A DNA stretch of 64,000 bases from NCBI GenBank assembly GCA_964035545.1, contig OZ037766.1, positions 20,325,767 through 20,389,766 on the forward strand, in the 5' to 3' direction. Every line of letters begins with the position of its first letter. The first letter of the stretch is position 1. The notes beneath the pieces are model-generated. The model was not told the origin of the DNA. It ran no database searches and saw only the letters and a program-made list of their open reading frames with translations. Positions 34,790 through 47,060 of the stretch are shown piece after piece. The translations under genes and the position numbers were made by a program. The DNA is from Bugula neritina (Eukaryota; Bryozoa; Gymnolaemata; Cheilostomatida; Bugulidae).

Positions 34790-36685
34790 CAAACGATAAA
34801 AAGGTAGAAAGCGATCCAAGTAAGCCAACTAAAAGAATTTTTGACGAAATTGCTAAGCGGAACATAAATGTTGATCAAGTTCCAGAGTATCACAAAGTAA
34901 AGTCAATATTAGTGAGAAAAAGAGCGTTGCTGAATCCTGCCATACCTCATAAAATATTTGATGTGGAAATTGTAGGACAATGGAAAAGAACATAGGCAGG
35001 GAGTAGATTTCTTGTCCACCAAGATAATGAGTGGGGGATCCTTGTATTTGGAACAAAAAAACTTTCAGGATGTTGCAACAACATAACATTGTATATGTTG
35101 ATAGGACATTAAAAACTTGTCCACTACCTTACAAACAGTTTATTATGACCCATGGGTTATTTTATGAAAGACTTCTACCATTTGTAATGGCTCTCATGGG
35201 GGGAAAGACAGGGAGACAGTATAGGCAGCTGTTTCAACACGTTAAAAACAAAGTGAGGGAAGTAACAGGTCACCATTGGCGACCAAGAAGCATTGTATCT
35301 GACTTTGAAATTTCTCTCATCACAGCAATTGAAACAGAGATGCCCCAAATCAGAACATCCGGGTGCTATTTTTATTTTTGCCAAAGTATGTAGCGTAGAA
35401 TACAGAATGTTAGCCTCAGTAGGGGTTACAAGTGCTGTAGCTGTCTTCAAAAACGCCTAAGGAAATTTATGGCTATTGAATACTTGCCTCCGGCATTGGT
35501 CCGACAAAACTTCCGATTGCTACCCACTTCAAACTCAATGCAGCAATTAGTATCCCGCCACCATGTTATTATAGAGTTTATCAGATACATGGAACAAAAT
35601 TATCTAAATGGGCAGTTTCCTCTAGCCTTTTGGAATGTATTTCACCGGAATGGTGATTCAAGAATCAACAATAATGTTGAAGGTAGTGTTAGTGTTCTCC
35701 CAGACAACAAAAATATATTTGTAAATGAAGAAAATATGCAATATAGCCATATATTAGCCCTCAGCTAATGGGCTTTCCTCCCTTAAACAATCACCCTAGC
35801 TCCTGTTTGAGTTTATTTATGGGACTTAGTCGGCTATAGCTAATAATTAATTGTTTTTTAGTAGTTGAATTCCCAAATAATACTTTGTGTCTATGTTAGA
35901 TAAAACCGGATGAATCTAAAATTGAAGTTATTAAAAAAAATAGAGGTTTATTGTTTAAAAATTGGAGTAACTACGAGAAATTTCTTTTCATCAAAGGTTT
36001 GTTCAAAAAGCAACAGCTTTTGCTAACAATATATTTCTGTTGGTTAGCTTTTAATTTTGTTGCTTTACTGTTCAAGAGAAATTAAAGTTACTTGGCGTTT
36101 ATTCTGAATAAAGTCCAAATTGCAGTAAGCATTTCTGCATACATTTATGCTGGCAATAAAAGCTTTATTTACAAATCCCTATTCATAGTAGAGTAATAAA
36201 AAAATTAATTTAAATTAATGGTAATAACTTTTGGAAAGGAAATTAAAAATATCCAAAGAAATCCAAAAGAGCGTTAATTAAAATGTGTTCAACTAATCTG
36301 AGAATAAAGTAGCTTAAACAAATAGGGCAGCCACATCTTGCATGCATTGATTACATAGATAGACTAGCCAAACTAATCATAAATATATGCTGAGTAAAGC
36401 TGATTAAAAACACATTTATATAATTTCAGGGTTTCACTGCAGATGGAATGATACTGTTAAAGTTCGGCATCCATCATTGTGGTATTTCCTACGGAAACTT
36501 AAAGATGAACAACGACTTCTTAATGTTTCATTTGCTGCTGCAAGAAAAGGAGAGGCACCACTGCCAAAAAGGCGAAAATGGAGAGAGCTGGAAAGCAGAT
36601 TTGAAACACTTTTGGCAGAGCACAATAATGGGGATAGAGATCTGACGAATTACGGGAGTGCTGTAACTTATGCAATAAAAACATA
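34790..36685 (+). pseudogene. MULE transposase, nearly intact, with one intron
   Basis: The frame begins near 34790 (KPTKRIFDEIAKRNINVDQV, VRKRALLNPAIP), then has a stop near 34993, VFGTKK, and the MULE core: VYVDRTLKTCPLPYKQF (first catalytic Asp), THGLFYERLLPFVMALM, GRQYRQLFQHVKNKV, SIVSDFEISLITAI (second Asp) and GCYFYFCQS. After one in-frame TAG at 35391-35393 the same frame runs on: RLRKFMAIEYLPPALV, PLAFWNVFHRNGDSR and NNNVEG. A donor after 35682 and an acceptor before 36430 join in phase to FHCRWNDTVKVRHPSLWYFL, RKLKDEQRL and a stop near 36685. Only two stops and one shift at an A-run (about 35053) separate it from an open gene, so it is younger than its neighbours. Terminal inverted repeats were not identified. 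Confidence 0.8.
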
Positions 36686-36699
36686 ATATGTTTAAATGA

Positions 36700-37275
36700 C
36701 TACAATGATGTTCCAGATATTATTAAATCTTTACTGACGTTTTAATTTGTGAAAATCATTTATTTTATATAATATATTATTGTTCACATGAATCTGAATT
36801 TTGGTGAACATGCAGTTAAATGCATATCATATGCTATAATTAATAAAGATACAAATCCATTAAAAAAATATTTACTCAAATTGCGCATATATCTATTTCA
36901 ATTTACCATGTTGTAGATCTTCCTGTTGCTCAGAGCAACTTTTTTGAAACTTTCAATAGCTTTTATAGATTGTCTATAAATAAGTGATTTATTCACATCA
37001 TGCTTCAGTGAACACTTAGAGATGAGAAGATACTGATGCATATAGACTACTAGGCTTGCTAGCTGATAGGCTAGTGAATAGCATGCAGTGTACTTTGTTT
37101 ATGGAACAGCCACAATGAAATGTTGATAGATGATGCAGCCCTAATTGAGACAGCCTCATAAAGTAATCTCAGGCTAAACAATCACAAGTAGGCAACACTG
37201 ATACTACCCACAGCTAGCAATAATATAGCAAGATTGTGAGTGAAATTTATGGTATTTTCAGTGATATAATCATGT
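36700..37275. other. No recognisable gene
   Basis: AT-rich flank of the MULE copy. Its 3' terminal inverted repeat might lie here, but I did not find a partner. Confidence 0.5.
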
Positions 37276-37283
37276 GTCTACTA

Positions 37284-37320
37284 ATTTTCGGACCAATGCA
37301 TCTTCGGACCAATGAACCTT
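37284..37320. repeat. Short tandem duplication TTCGGACCAATG
   Basis: TTCGGACCAATG occurs twice 17 bp apart (near 37287 and 37304), followed by a partial third TTCG. Confidence 0.6.
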
Positions 37321-37339
37321 CGAAATATTGACTAGTTAC

Positions 37340-37543
37340 CCTCACACAAGAAGCTTTACATGAACTCCAAACGCAAATTGTTGGTCAAGTAAAAGGCACA
37401 GCCAACTCTGTATTAGATCACGCCAATCAGTTATGCCAATCAACAGAGAAGGCAAAAACTACATATCCAAAAAGTACAAAGGATACTGTACTAAGAGATT
37501 TGATCCAGGACGACCTAAGAAAAAATAAAATACTGGAAGAGTA
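37340..37543 (+). pseudogene. Possible gag-like coding remnant
   Basis: An open stretch without a start codon reads ALHELQTQIVGQVKGTANSV, LDHANQLCQSTEKAKTTYPK and TVLRDLIQDDLRKNKILEE before a stop. The charged helical composition and the QLC..EKAKTTYP....DTVLRDLIQDDL pattern are reminiscent of gag capsid segments of Ty3/gypsy elements, but the match is weak. It lies alone, with no neighbouring pol. Confidence 0.25.
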
Positions 37544-37669
37544 GACTAAGCTAATTAACGGTATGGGGTTTGGGAAACTAGAGGAAAAAAATAGGAGTTG
37601 ACATCAACCTATATCAAGCCTTAGCTAACAGTCTACAATGACAGTGTGAGTGACTGGCATCAATAATTA

Positions 37670-38390
37670 TATTAATAATATTAATAATAATACTGATTGT
37701 TGTACTCATTGAATTCGATTTTGAATGAGTGTCTTACAGTTACAGTTACATCATCGTGATCTTGATCAATGATACTCATTTAGTATTATTATTATTATTA
37801 GTATTATTACTCGCTGTACTACCAGGTTTAGTATTACAAGTAATAATACTATTAGTAGTAATACTAGTATAAGTATTACTACTGTCTAGTGCCTACTACT
37901 ACTACTACTACTACTAGTAGTACTAGTACTAGTAGTACTTTTACTTTATTAGTGTACTACTGCTAGTGCCCAAGGCCAAGGCTAATAGACGTAGTAATAA
38001 TAGTTCAACTACTATTAACTCTAGGTTAGTAGCTAAGCCTAATCATTATGATTATGATTATGACTGATGGCATTATACTAATACTGTAATAATAAATATA
38101 CCATATTCATAAAATTAATTTAATTAATAAATTATATGTATTTCTATTTGACTATTACTCAGTAATACTATTAGTATTAGTATTTCAATTTGATTTCATA
38201 TTATTATTAATATTATAATTATTAATATAAATATTCTCTATTATTATTATATCATATAATTATATTATTATAATAAACATATAATTATATATTATGGCTA
38301 TGAGTATTGAGTATCTTTATCAATAGTGAATAATAATACTAATACTAATAGCAGTATATTTATAATTATTCCTAGCAATAACCAACGGTT
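37670..38390. repeat. Trinucleotide-rich microsatellite region (ATT, ACT, AGT)
   Basis: Long runs of ATT/AAT and ACT/AGT, including an interrupted run of CTA units meeting TAG units near 37893-37940 that is self-complementary around CTAGTAG / CTACTAG. Microsatellite DNA without genes. Confidence 0.85.
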
Positions 38391-38401
38391 ATACTTATAA
38401 T

Positions 38402-38442
38402 CACTGAACTGTAACTATAAGTATAAGGGTTATAGTTCAATG
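38402..38442. mobile_element. Ultra-short palindromic MITE, copy 1 (41 bp)
   Basis: The element starts CACTGAACTGTAAC and ends GTTATAGTTCAATG, near-perfect inverted repeats covering most of its length. It is flanked by an exact 8-bp direct repeat, CTTATAAT, at 38394-38401 and 38443-38450. The 8-bp duplication and CA...TG ends fit a hAT-type transposase acting in trans. Same family as 45787-45834 and 55154-55225. Confidence 0.85.
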
Positions 38443-38450
38443 CTTATAAT

Positions 38451-39640
38451 AATAATTAGTTGAAACAGTCACATGTTCACAGGAAAACCCGGGTTTGGAG
38501 AAAACTTACCAGCAAGACAAAAAGACAACTCCTACACAAAAATATTTCCGCTTCCTTTCACCACATTATTAATAAAATAGTAAATTTATATAGTACAGAT
38601 ATATTTAGGTACATCTTACAAGTGAATATAGCACACCACACATATTTCCATTCATTCTAGGGTTGGACAAAGCTTGATTTGTCAATTTTCTTAAAATCAG
38701 CTGACTATATGCAACCTGTAATAAATATCTTACTATTGCTTATCATGTTTTGTTTTACTGATGCGCAATGCAGGATACAAGAACTTTGCAAAATTTTATT
38801 TTGTTGTTCATGTTACATTTATTTTCTAATAATGAAAATAATCAAATAAAACTTATGAATGCATTGGTGACAGTAAAAATGTGATGGTATAAAAACTTAC
38901 ACAAAATTATGGAAAAAACAGACTTCAAAGATTTAGAACTTTCAATTGTAGTTACTTCAAGGCTTAAAATAATATATTAATCTTATTCATCCAGTATGGC
39001 AATTGTTGGATCAAGACACAGGAATTTTTTTTCAACTTTCAATAATTTTCAACATTGTACCACCAGACAAGTATAAATACAGTGTAGGCCTAGCGATTAA
39101 CTATACTTTTCGGGATATATTGCCAGTCACTCTTAGAAACTGTTGTGGGCCGGAAATGTATAGTTGTAAAAAATAGGTTGCAATAAAGGATAAACATAAA
39201 TTTGAACACTGGCAAAAACAATGACTCATTGCAGCTCAATCACAAAATAGTGAACTTTAGAACACAACACTAATAAAATAATAATATAAAACATTACACA
39301 AATAAAACAGTTTTGGTTTGCAAACCAGCCGAATACACTTCTAAGTGACTGAAACATCAGTTTACAACTTTAGGATGATAATCATAACACAGAACAGTAT
39401 ATGAAAACATAACTCCTATTATTAAAAAACAGCCGTAAAATTGTAGATGTAGGCTAATTCAGGTAAAAAGAAAACACATTGTAGGCATAAAGATATGAAA
39501 ACAGTGAGGTACAAATATTTACTAAATATTACTCATATGCAACCAATATTTCAAATTGCAATTTTCAAAGGTACTGTTTACTTCCCATGTATTTACTCAG
39601 CACTAGAAACTATCACAGAGCAGCTAACTCCCAAAAGAAT
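38451..39640. other. No recognisable gene; downstream of the DIRAS-like gene
   Basis: AT-rich sequence that should include the 3' UTR of the minus-strand GTPase gene. No clear AATAAA on the minus strand close to the stop was noted. Confidence 0.5.
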
Positions 39641-42600
39641 CTACGTAATAGAGCATTTGCTTTTCACACTTGTAGTTGAGGATGCTAGCTGCTTTGAAGG
39701 TTTAGCCTTATTTCCTTTGACTCGTTTAGACTTAGCTCCAAGTGTGAGCATTTGTCTTTTCTCTTGTAGGAGTAGCTGCTCAAACATTTGTGAAGTGTTA
39801 TACTGTTGTTTGGCAGATGACTCTATATATGAACATTTCCACGACTTGGCTAAATTCAACCCTTCATTCTCTAAAACCTCCCGATAAGTCAAGTCACACT
39901 TGTTACCTACAATAATCAAGGGTGTGGCGTCCAGTGCCCGTTTAATAGATAATATTTCAGTAAAGTAAGTCTTAAGGCTAGTAAAGGATTGTCTGTTATT
40001 TATAGCGTAAACAAGGATGAAAGCATTTCCTCTTTGAATGGCAAGTTTGGCCATGGCAGGAAATGAGTGGCTCCCTCCAGTGTCAGTGATAATAAGTGAA
40101 CAAATGGAACCATTGGAATTCACAGCCTAAAATGAAACAATAACTTTAAATAAAATTGTAAGCAGAAACCATAAAAAACCAGACAGAATCTGCTATAGAC
40201 TACACAGCATTGACTAGACTCTAGAGAGTACATACTACAGAGTATGAGAGTATAAACTATAGAGTAAAGACTGAGCAGATAACATGAACAAATACCTTTA
40301 AATTTAGCACAATTTGGCTAGATAAGATCAAAATAACGTCAATGTTTAGTCTACATCTTAAATTTTACATAAAATGGATTATTTCCAAAAAATAGTTTAA
40401 TATTCCTGGGCTAAGTAAGCTCAGCTATACTACCAACAGATAGGTTAACTAATGCAGCCAGTACGTAGGTGGCTTCTATTTTCTATACTTAGATGATTTC
40501 AAGTAATAGTAGTGTACACTATACACTGCCAAACAAAAGAGTAGTTCTAAAAAATTGATTTTAAAAAAGTTAATTGAAATAAATCCTAGTGTTGGTTGTC
40601 TTTCGCTAAAATTATGAGATTTTGTCTAACTCATACATATACTTTGGCCCAGTTTAAAAATGTTAACACAGCCAAGGAATGTTTGCTTATAAAATTTATA
40701 GTTGATAAAAACCTGTGAATTATTAAGTATCTCAAATCTAACTATGTGTATTATATGTGAAGTAATCAGGGAATGCAAAAATAAGTGTATAAAGTAGTTT
40801 GTTTGCTCATGTTAATACTTGAGTAAATTTCTATGACTATTTTCCAGAACTGAATTTTCATGTATGGTAATAATTAGTATTTCAGCAAGTGTTGGGTACA
40901 TATCACGTGATACTGTTCTTTACACATATTGAAGTAAGTCTTCCCTGGAGAAATAAATTGGTCACTAATCATGTTAGTGGAATGCTGGAGCAAAATGTTG
41001 ATGTTAAACCATACAAGGCTAATGGAAATTAAACACAAATCCAAATGCTAATTGGTTAGCAAACCCTATTAGTGACATGTAGAAGATATGACTAAAGTAT
41101 TTTAATAATGTGTAGCCTAAGGATATTATGACATGTGAGTTTGTTAGATACCAATGCAGCCGAAAATACAAGTCCTTGTTACCTAATCTAGTCTATGTAT
41201 ATTTGAGGTCTGTAGAAAAACTGGGAAATAAAATGCACTTTGGGGAAGAAATTTGGAAACTGATTGTTACAGCATTCATGGTTGTGTATGAAATCAACTT
41301 TAGGTGAGCGATGAAAAGTGTGTTGGTGTATAACCAAGTAAGAATACCTTAACCTCCAATAATTGAATGTCTTTGAATTTTATTGGTTTCAGTAAGCATA
41401 GAAAAATTTAATTCAGAATCACCTCCGCATTATCGCTTGTTTTTGGTGGTTGCTTAGTAAACGTTTGAACTTGGACCTCGACAAAAGCCATTGGTGATAT
41501 TAGGAAAAGTATCCAGTCATAATTGCTCCTGTGCCCCATCTGAATAAGCTCTTATCCTGATTTAACAAAAAACCCTTTCCATCAGTGGTTTCTCACAGGA
41601 ATGGCGACTATAAACTTGAGTGATTTTTTTATTAATGCAAATCAAGCAATTGCTATTCTACCAAAGTTAGCAATGATGAGTCAACGATCATCAATTTCTT
41701 GAAATTTGTAATAAGGAGCATTGAGGAATAGCTTAAAACTTGTTCAACTTAATATAAATTGTTCTATGGAATACAATAATCAAAGCAAGTTTGTGGGAGG
41801 TAATTTCACTGAAAATATGTTTACTACTTCCATTCATCAACAAGCTGCCTCTGCTAATGCTTGTAACTTTAAACTCTAATTACTAACACAATGTTGCAGA
41901 GGCCTTTCTCCATTACCTAAAGTCTGAAGTCTAAAGCATAAACTATAAATGCATACTTGATAAATAAAAATAAAATAAATCCCTTATCTTATAGTATGAA
42001 ACTAAAAAAATATACAGTTATATTTTCAGAAAAAGTGCATCCCACAATTTTATTCAGTTGCCAAGAATAAAAGAGGCAAGCAGTTAATTCGTAATAATTA
42101 TTATTGCTAATAGTATTAATCTACCAATTATTAATCACTGTGGCTATAAATTTAAAACTAAAAATAGAAAGTAATGATGATCACCTTTCTCAAACACCCA
42201 CTAATCAGAATAAGTCTCTCATTTTCTGGTCGGCAGCAACTTTACCTCTCAACATTTTAATTAGTAGTATACAAGAATCACTTGATAAATATACATATTA
42301 GTTTTATTATAATATTTTTAGTTTACCCAAGTTGTATTTTGCTCAAATTTTTTACAGCAATTTTATATATATTTGGAACTTCAAAGCCTTCAAAGTTATT
42401 ATTCTAAGTATTCAAATCTCGTCAAGTTGAATAACAATATGTAAAATGAGCTGGAAACTTGACAAAAATGCAAACACAACTACAAACCGAGCATCAGGGA
42501 CCAGTTTAACCGTGCAAAACACATAATTGCTTTCATTACTTTTTCATAATACAAAAACTGGTATGATTTTCATCTCAACTAAATTTAATATGATTATCTG

Positions 42601-43324
42601 TGGTTTCACATTGTGCATGGCTAAGTGTAATGCTGAAATTGCAGTTAGTGAATGTAATTACACAAACTGTCTAGAATCTAGATTATTTCCATGTTAGCTT
42701 TTACATTACACAAGCATTAATTATTAATATTAATATGACATAAATGCCATATTGATAATATAAATATACAACATGACATAAAAATAAATCATTAATTAGT
42801 GGCAAAAGTAGGCCAGATGCTAACCTCTTCTTCTAATATGTTATATATATTGAGTTACATAAATTTCTATTGACTCTATCTACATACTGCAACAGGTATG
42901 TTACATTATAAGTAAATGTATATTATTTTGTAGATATATAACTAGAAGTAGGTGCAGTAGTGGAAAAATTAAGATAGCCTAAGTTCTTTAAATTTCTTTA
43001 TGGATTTTGGTTTCAGGTGCAGGTGAAATTTTTGCGAAAACATAACTTCTTTTGCTACATTTCTAATCTAATCAATTTCTCCATTAATGCACCTAGGCTA
43101 CTTCTAGTCATATATCTACAAGATAATATACATTTACTTATAACGTAACGTACTGTACCTGTCTATACGTGTCCTCAATAGTTGGAGTATAGTGATCTTT
43201 GAAAGTACCATTCAGAAATCTTTGAATCAAAGAGGTTTTTCCAACAGCAGCGCTTCCAAATACTACAACCTTGTATTCTGTTTGCTCAGTGCTGTTTTGA
43301 CTCCAGGTAGACATAGCTAGCATT
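39641..43324 (-). CDS. DIRAS-like Ras-family small GTPase, two coding exons
   Basis: Exon 1 (43324-43159) follows acceptor TTATTTATAG; ATG at 43323 (MLAMST), with a second ATG three codons later. It contains [20 protein letters not shown] and [15 protein letters not shown] (switch I). Donor GTACAG; exon 2 (40126-39641, acceptor CATTTTAG) continues [56 protein letters not shown], a basic tail and the CAAX box CSIT, so prenylation at the membrane is expected. Length is about 216 residues (DIRAS about 198). IEDTYRQ and DT.GSH.FPAM are DIRAS hallmarks. Ras positions 12 and 13 are both Ala and position 61 is Ser, which suggests poor GTP hydrolysis. A roughly 3-kb intron holds a SINE. A 5' untranslated exon probably lies upstream. 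Confidence 0.92.
41425..41617 (+). repeat. tRNA-derived SINE, copy 2, in the DIRAS-like gene intron
   Basis: The body matches 3239-3437: GGTGATATTAGGAAAA, CATAATTGCTCCTG, TGAATAAGCTC, CCCTTTCCATCAG and GACTATAAACTT. A decayed B-box-like TTTGAACTTGGACC lies about 40 bp before the body. Opposite in sense to the host transcript. Confidence 0.65.
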
Positions 43325-45778
43325 CTATAAATAACAAGTATACAGGAGATCATAAATCCCGAGCCCCAATTATATTACATAACAGCAAGTTTTTTTATTT
43401 TTAGTTTACCATCATCTGATAGCCAAGGCTGTAGAGCTTGCTATCTGACAGAAGACAAGACTAATTTAATTAAATGAGCTTGAAGCAAAAATAAATATGA
43501 CACCGACATATTTACCTATTTGGACTTGTTATACAAATCTTTGCAGTTTCTATATTATATAATAATTACACAAGTCCATCAAGTAAATTAATTGTTGAGT
43601 AAAACACACAAGATGTATACTTGTCATCAGGGAAATTACACATTGCACAATCCTAAAACTATAATTATGTTACATCATCAGCCAAGCAACACCAGAAAAT
43701 TGATTATCTTCCAAAACACAGAGTCTGTCATTTAAGCAGCATTCATGTAATTGAATGCTGTATATATATATTGGCAAATATTACGCTGTTAATGAGTCTA
43801 TCACACCTGTTGCAATATGTCAAGCTGTATCAGTCTGACACCAGGTTTTAACCCGTTTTAAAAAATTACAACATGTAGGCTGCAGAGGTAATAAAACTGA
43901 ACTAGAAGCAATTTCAAGACCATTTCCTGTATTACACTATCCATTTAATTCTTAGCCCCACTTCTTAACATAAGCTGCTATTTTTAATGATATTCAAGAA
44001 AGCTGGGGAGTCTCACACCAACCCAACAATGCAGTCAATTGTTCTATATTACTTAGTTACTCAATACTCCTAGAAGTCACTCAAATGGATAAAATAGGCT
44101 GCTGTTGATGGACTCAAGAAAGTAGCTGATCACAAAACCAGAAGTAAAAGCATATTGCTATAATGGTTTTCTCCTATGTTACATAAGACAAGAGGTGTGA
44201 AAAAAATCATTACAAGAAATAAAAAGTCTAATCTGGCTCAACATACAAAAAACATTGCAACAATTAGAGATTTCCCACACATGCATTTACAAGTAAATGA
44301 ATGGAATACTACAAGTGCTTAAAAGTATATTGCTTACCAAGAACTCACTTACTGAGTGAATGCCGATTAAATTGGTGGATTCTTAATATAATTTAGGTTG
44401 ATAGAATACTGAGAGATTACATACTAAATGGTTGAAAGAAAGATGCCCGATATTACACAGAGTTGAGTGGATATCAGCAGCGCAGTCTGTGAAGGGCCAT
44501 TACTCAAAGTCAACTCACTCAACAAATCAATGAGGAGATTAGAGGCTCAGGAGGAGAGCGAATATCCAATAGGAGTGCTTGAAGCATTCACACTGCTATT
44601 ATATATTGCAACACACGAGGGAAATGCTAGTGCTGCTTATAATCTCCACTTGGTTTAAATATGAGAGGCGTCAGTAATGACAAATTTGTCATTAACAAAG
44701 CCTCTCACATTCTAATTCAACGTCAAGTTTCTAAAATACCCTGGCTGACTATTCCTTTAAACCACTTGTAGCAGAGAGTTAGACTGACAATTGTATTGGT
44801 GCTTACAACCCGTGTCTTAGGCAGCATTACTCTGTATTCTCACTGCTTCACAAATTGTTTTTTAACCAGCTGATTTATAACTTCAGTTGAAAAATTAAAC
44901 AAACTATATGTGTCTACCTATAACATGAGCGTCTTAGAATTTAATGTTACAAGTGAACATAATTATAAATAAACTGATTCATTGTTTTATAACAAGAAGA
45001 ATTCCTAACAGAGAATAATTTCTGATTTAAATAAGCTAATGTTTCAGTAGCAGGTATTGGAGTTTAGCTAGACATTGAAGAAAAGAAGATATTATACTAT
45101 TACTCTTGTAAAATAAATCTGTTATGCAGTTTATCAACTTTTTAAATTTTGGGCTCTCACTAAAATGGGGGGGGGAGGTTCGACTAGTAAATCTAAGAAA
45201 TAATGTTTGCTATGCATCACCAATATGATATTCATTAACAACTTACGATTTTTAAAGCTTTTTAAAATACCAATGGAGAATCAAATTGGGTAGAATACAA
45301 TAACTTCCACATTAATTTTCTGATGAAAAAAATTTAACTGGAGCCTAAACTTCATGTACTTTCGAACTAAACCTAAAGAACGCAGTTTGGTAAAAACTTT
45401 AGTGACATTATTTCTCAATATTCATACTCTTGCTAAAATATTTATGCAATAAAACGTAGAAATTGAGGCTGATGCAGGACAATCTTTTTACTCAAATTAA
45501 AACAAGTTGCAAATTTTGTGTTTTTACAGGTATTTATGGGTGCGAACTGGTCATTCATAGTACAGAAAGAAAGAGAGGAATACAAATAATGTAATCCTTA
45601 CCAAGTAGAGAAATTTAAATAAATGGCAATCTGACTTCTCCCTTTGACTACATATACTCTGTGCGGCATCAACCCGTTTAGTCCAGGGCAAAAAGAGCAG
45701 CTAGGCGATTTTAAATCCATCTTTTTATTGGCTAATACAACTTTGACATCATCAAACTATAATTTTCAGTGCCTGATA
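43325..45778. other. No recognisable gene; probable 5' region of the DIRAS-like gene
   Basis: AT-rich DNA that should hold the promoter and a non-coding first exon of the minus-strand GTPase gene. A short open stretch at 44467-44658 on the plus strand has no motif. A G-run (about 45167-45175) is the only notable feature. Confidence 0.5.
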
Positions 45779-45786
45779 GCTACCAC

Positions 45787-45834
45787 TCTTAAACTATAAC
45801 TTTCTTATAGCACTAAGGAAGTTATAGTTCAATG
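45787..45834. mobile_element. Ultra-short palindromic MITE, copy 2 (48 bp)
   Basis: The arms are AAACTATAACTTTCTTA and TAAGGAAGTTATAGTTCAATG around a 6-bp loop. An exact 8-bp direct repeat, GCTACCAC, flanks it at 45779-45786 and 45835-45842. The right end GTTATAGTTCAATG is identical to that of copy 1; the left terminal bases have changed. Confidence 0.82.
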
Positions 45835-45842
45835 GCTACCAC

Positions 45843-46770
45843 CACAACACTACACAAGACTCTGTTCATGGTTGTAAATAGTATAACTTAGTCAGAAGAT
45901 GGGCATACATACCATCACAAAATTAGGTTGGTGCTAGCTGCTGGACTTGTGGCTTTAGACAGCAGAGCTGGGAGGTGCAACCACTTCAAGTATGTTAGAG
46001 AGAATACCTCTGTTATAATAGCCTTCAGATTTCAACCGTTGTGAAACTTCTGTAACATAAACATACTGAAAAGGTTTCCACAAAGAGATTACTTATGGAA
46101 TGAAATGGCATAATAGAGAGGAAACGCTCTCAAATAGATTGAGTATGAACACGACAATTATGGTGTTGTTCAACTATACTTATATTGGATTTTATAGCTT
46201 GAAGCACCAGTTGAAACCCACAAATACCTTGGCAGGAAAACAGAAGACCCAGTGAGTGAATAGTGTTGCATGCCTGAAATTTGTTCTAGTAAATCAATGT
46301 TCTAATCACGTACATGATTATGTGACACTCATTGAACAAGACATAGAAAAGCCTAGATACAACTTAAAGCATTTATTACCAACTAGTTATTGAGATATAA
46401 CAACTACATTCACATGTCTTATTTTTCTTAAGAAGCCCTTTCTCAAGCGATTTCATTAAGAGGTGAGGAGACAACTCCTATGCACTGGAAATTTGATTTA
46501 AAAATATTTACATTTACTGTGAGTTATCCTTCTGGTCTATGCAGTGACAAAAGGAAAACAGAATAAAAACTAAATGTGTACTAGTAACAGAAAAACATGC
46601 AACATGGGTTAAAGATACAAAATCAGATGGACACATAGCAAACTACTAGGCTTCTTTATATGTAAAATATATTAATAAATCAGGGGAAATGTTAAACAAA
46701 ACCACCATTGGAGAGGATGTCCTACAGCAAACAGAACCATGTTATTGATAAAACTGAGCATCATAATCAG
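45843..46770. other. No recognisable gene
   Basis: AT-rich intergenic DNA without supported exons or repeats. Confidence 0.55.
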
Positions 46771-46784
46771 CAGTTTTAAATTAT

Positions 46785-47000
46785 TAGTATTGCTAATAAT
46801 AGTAGTACTGCGAGTAAAACTGCAACACAAATGAAAGTGAAAAACTGGCCATATAGATATAGTATTAGTAGGAGTTACACGTGCAGTAATACTGGTAATA
46901 ATACAGTACATCTAGTATTAGCAACACTAGTAGTAGCAGTTGATTCCTTAGTAGTAGTAGTGGTGGTGGTAGTAGTAGCAGCTATAGTAGTAGTGCTGAG
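46785..47000. repeat. AGT/GTG-rich microsatellite
   Basis: Irregular runs of AGT, GTA and GTG triplets leading into the minisatellite at 47061. Confidence 0.75.
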
Positions 47001-47060
47001 TAATAACAGTGACAGTACTTTGAGCAGTAGCCATCAGATCACTAGAGTGATAGAGAGTTG

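Noticed and set aside
44467-44658. 63-codon plus-strand frame near the DIRAS-like gene
   Set aside because: No motif, no splice signals, and opposite to the gene whose 5' region it lies in.
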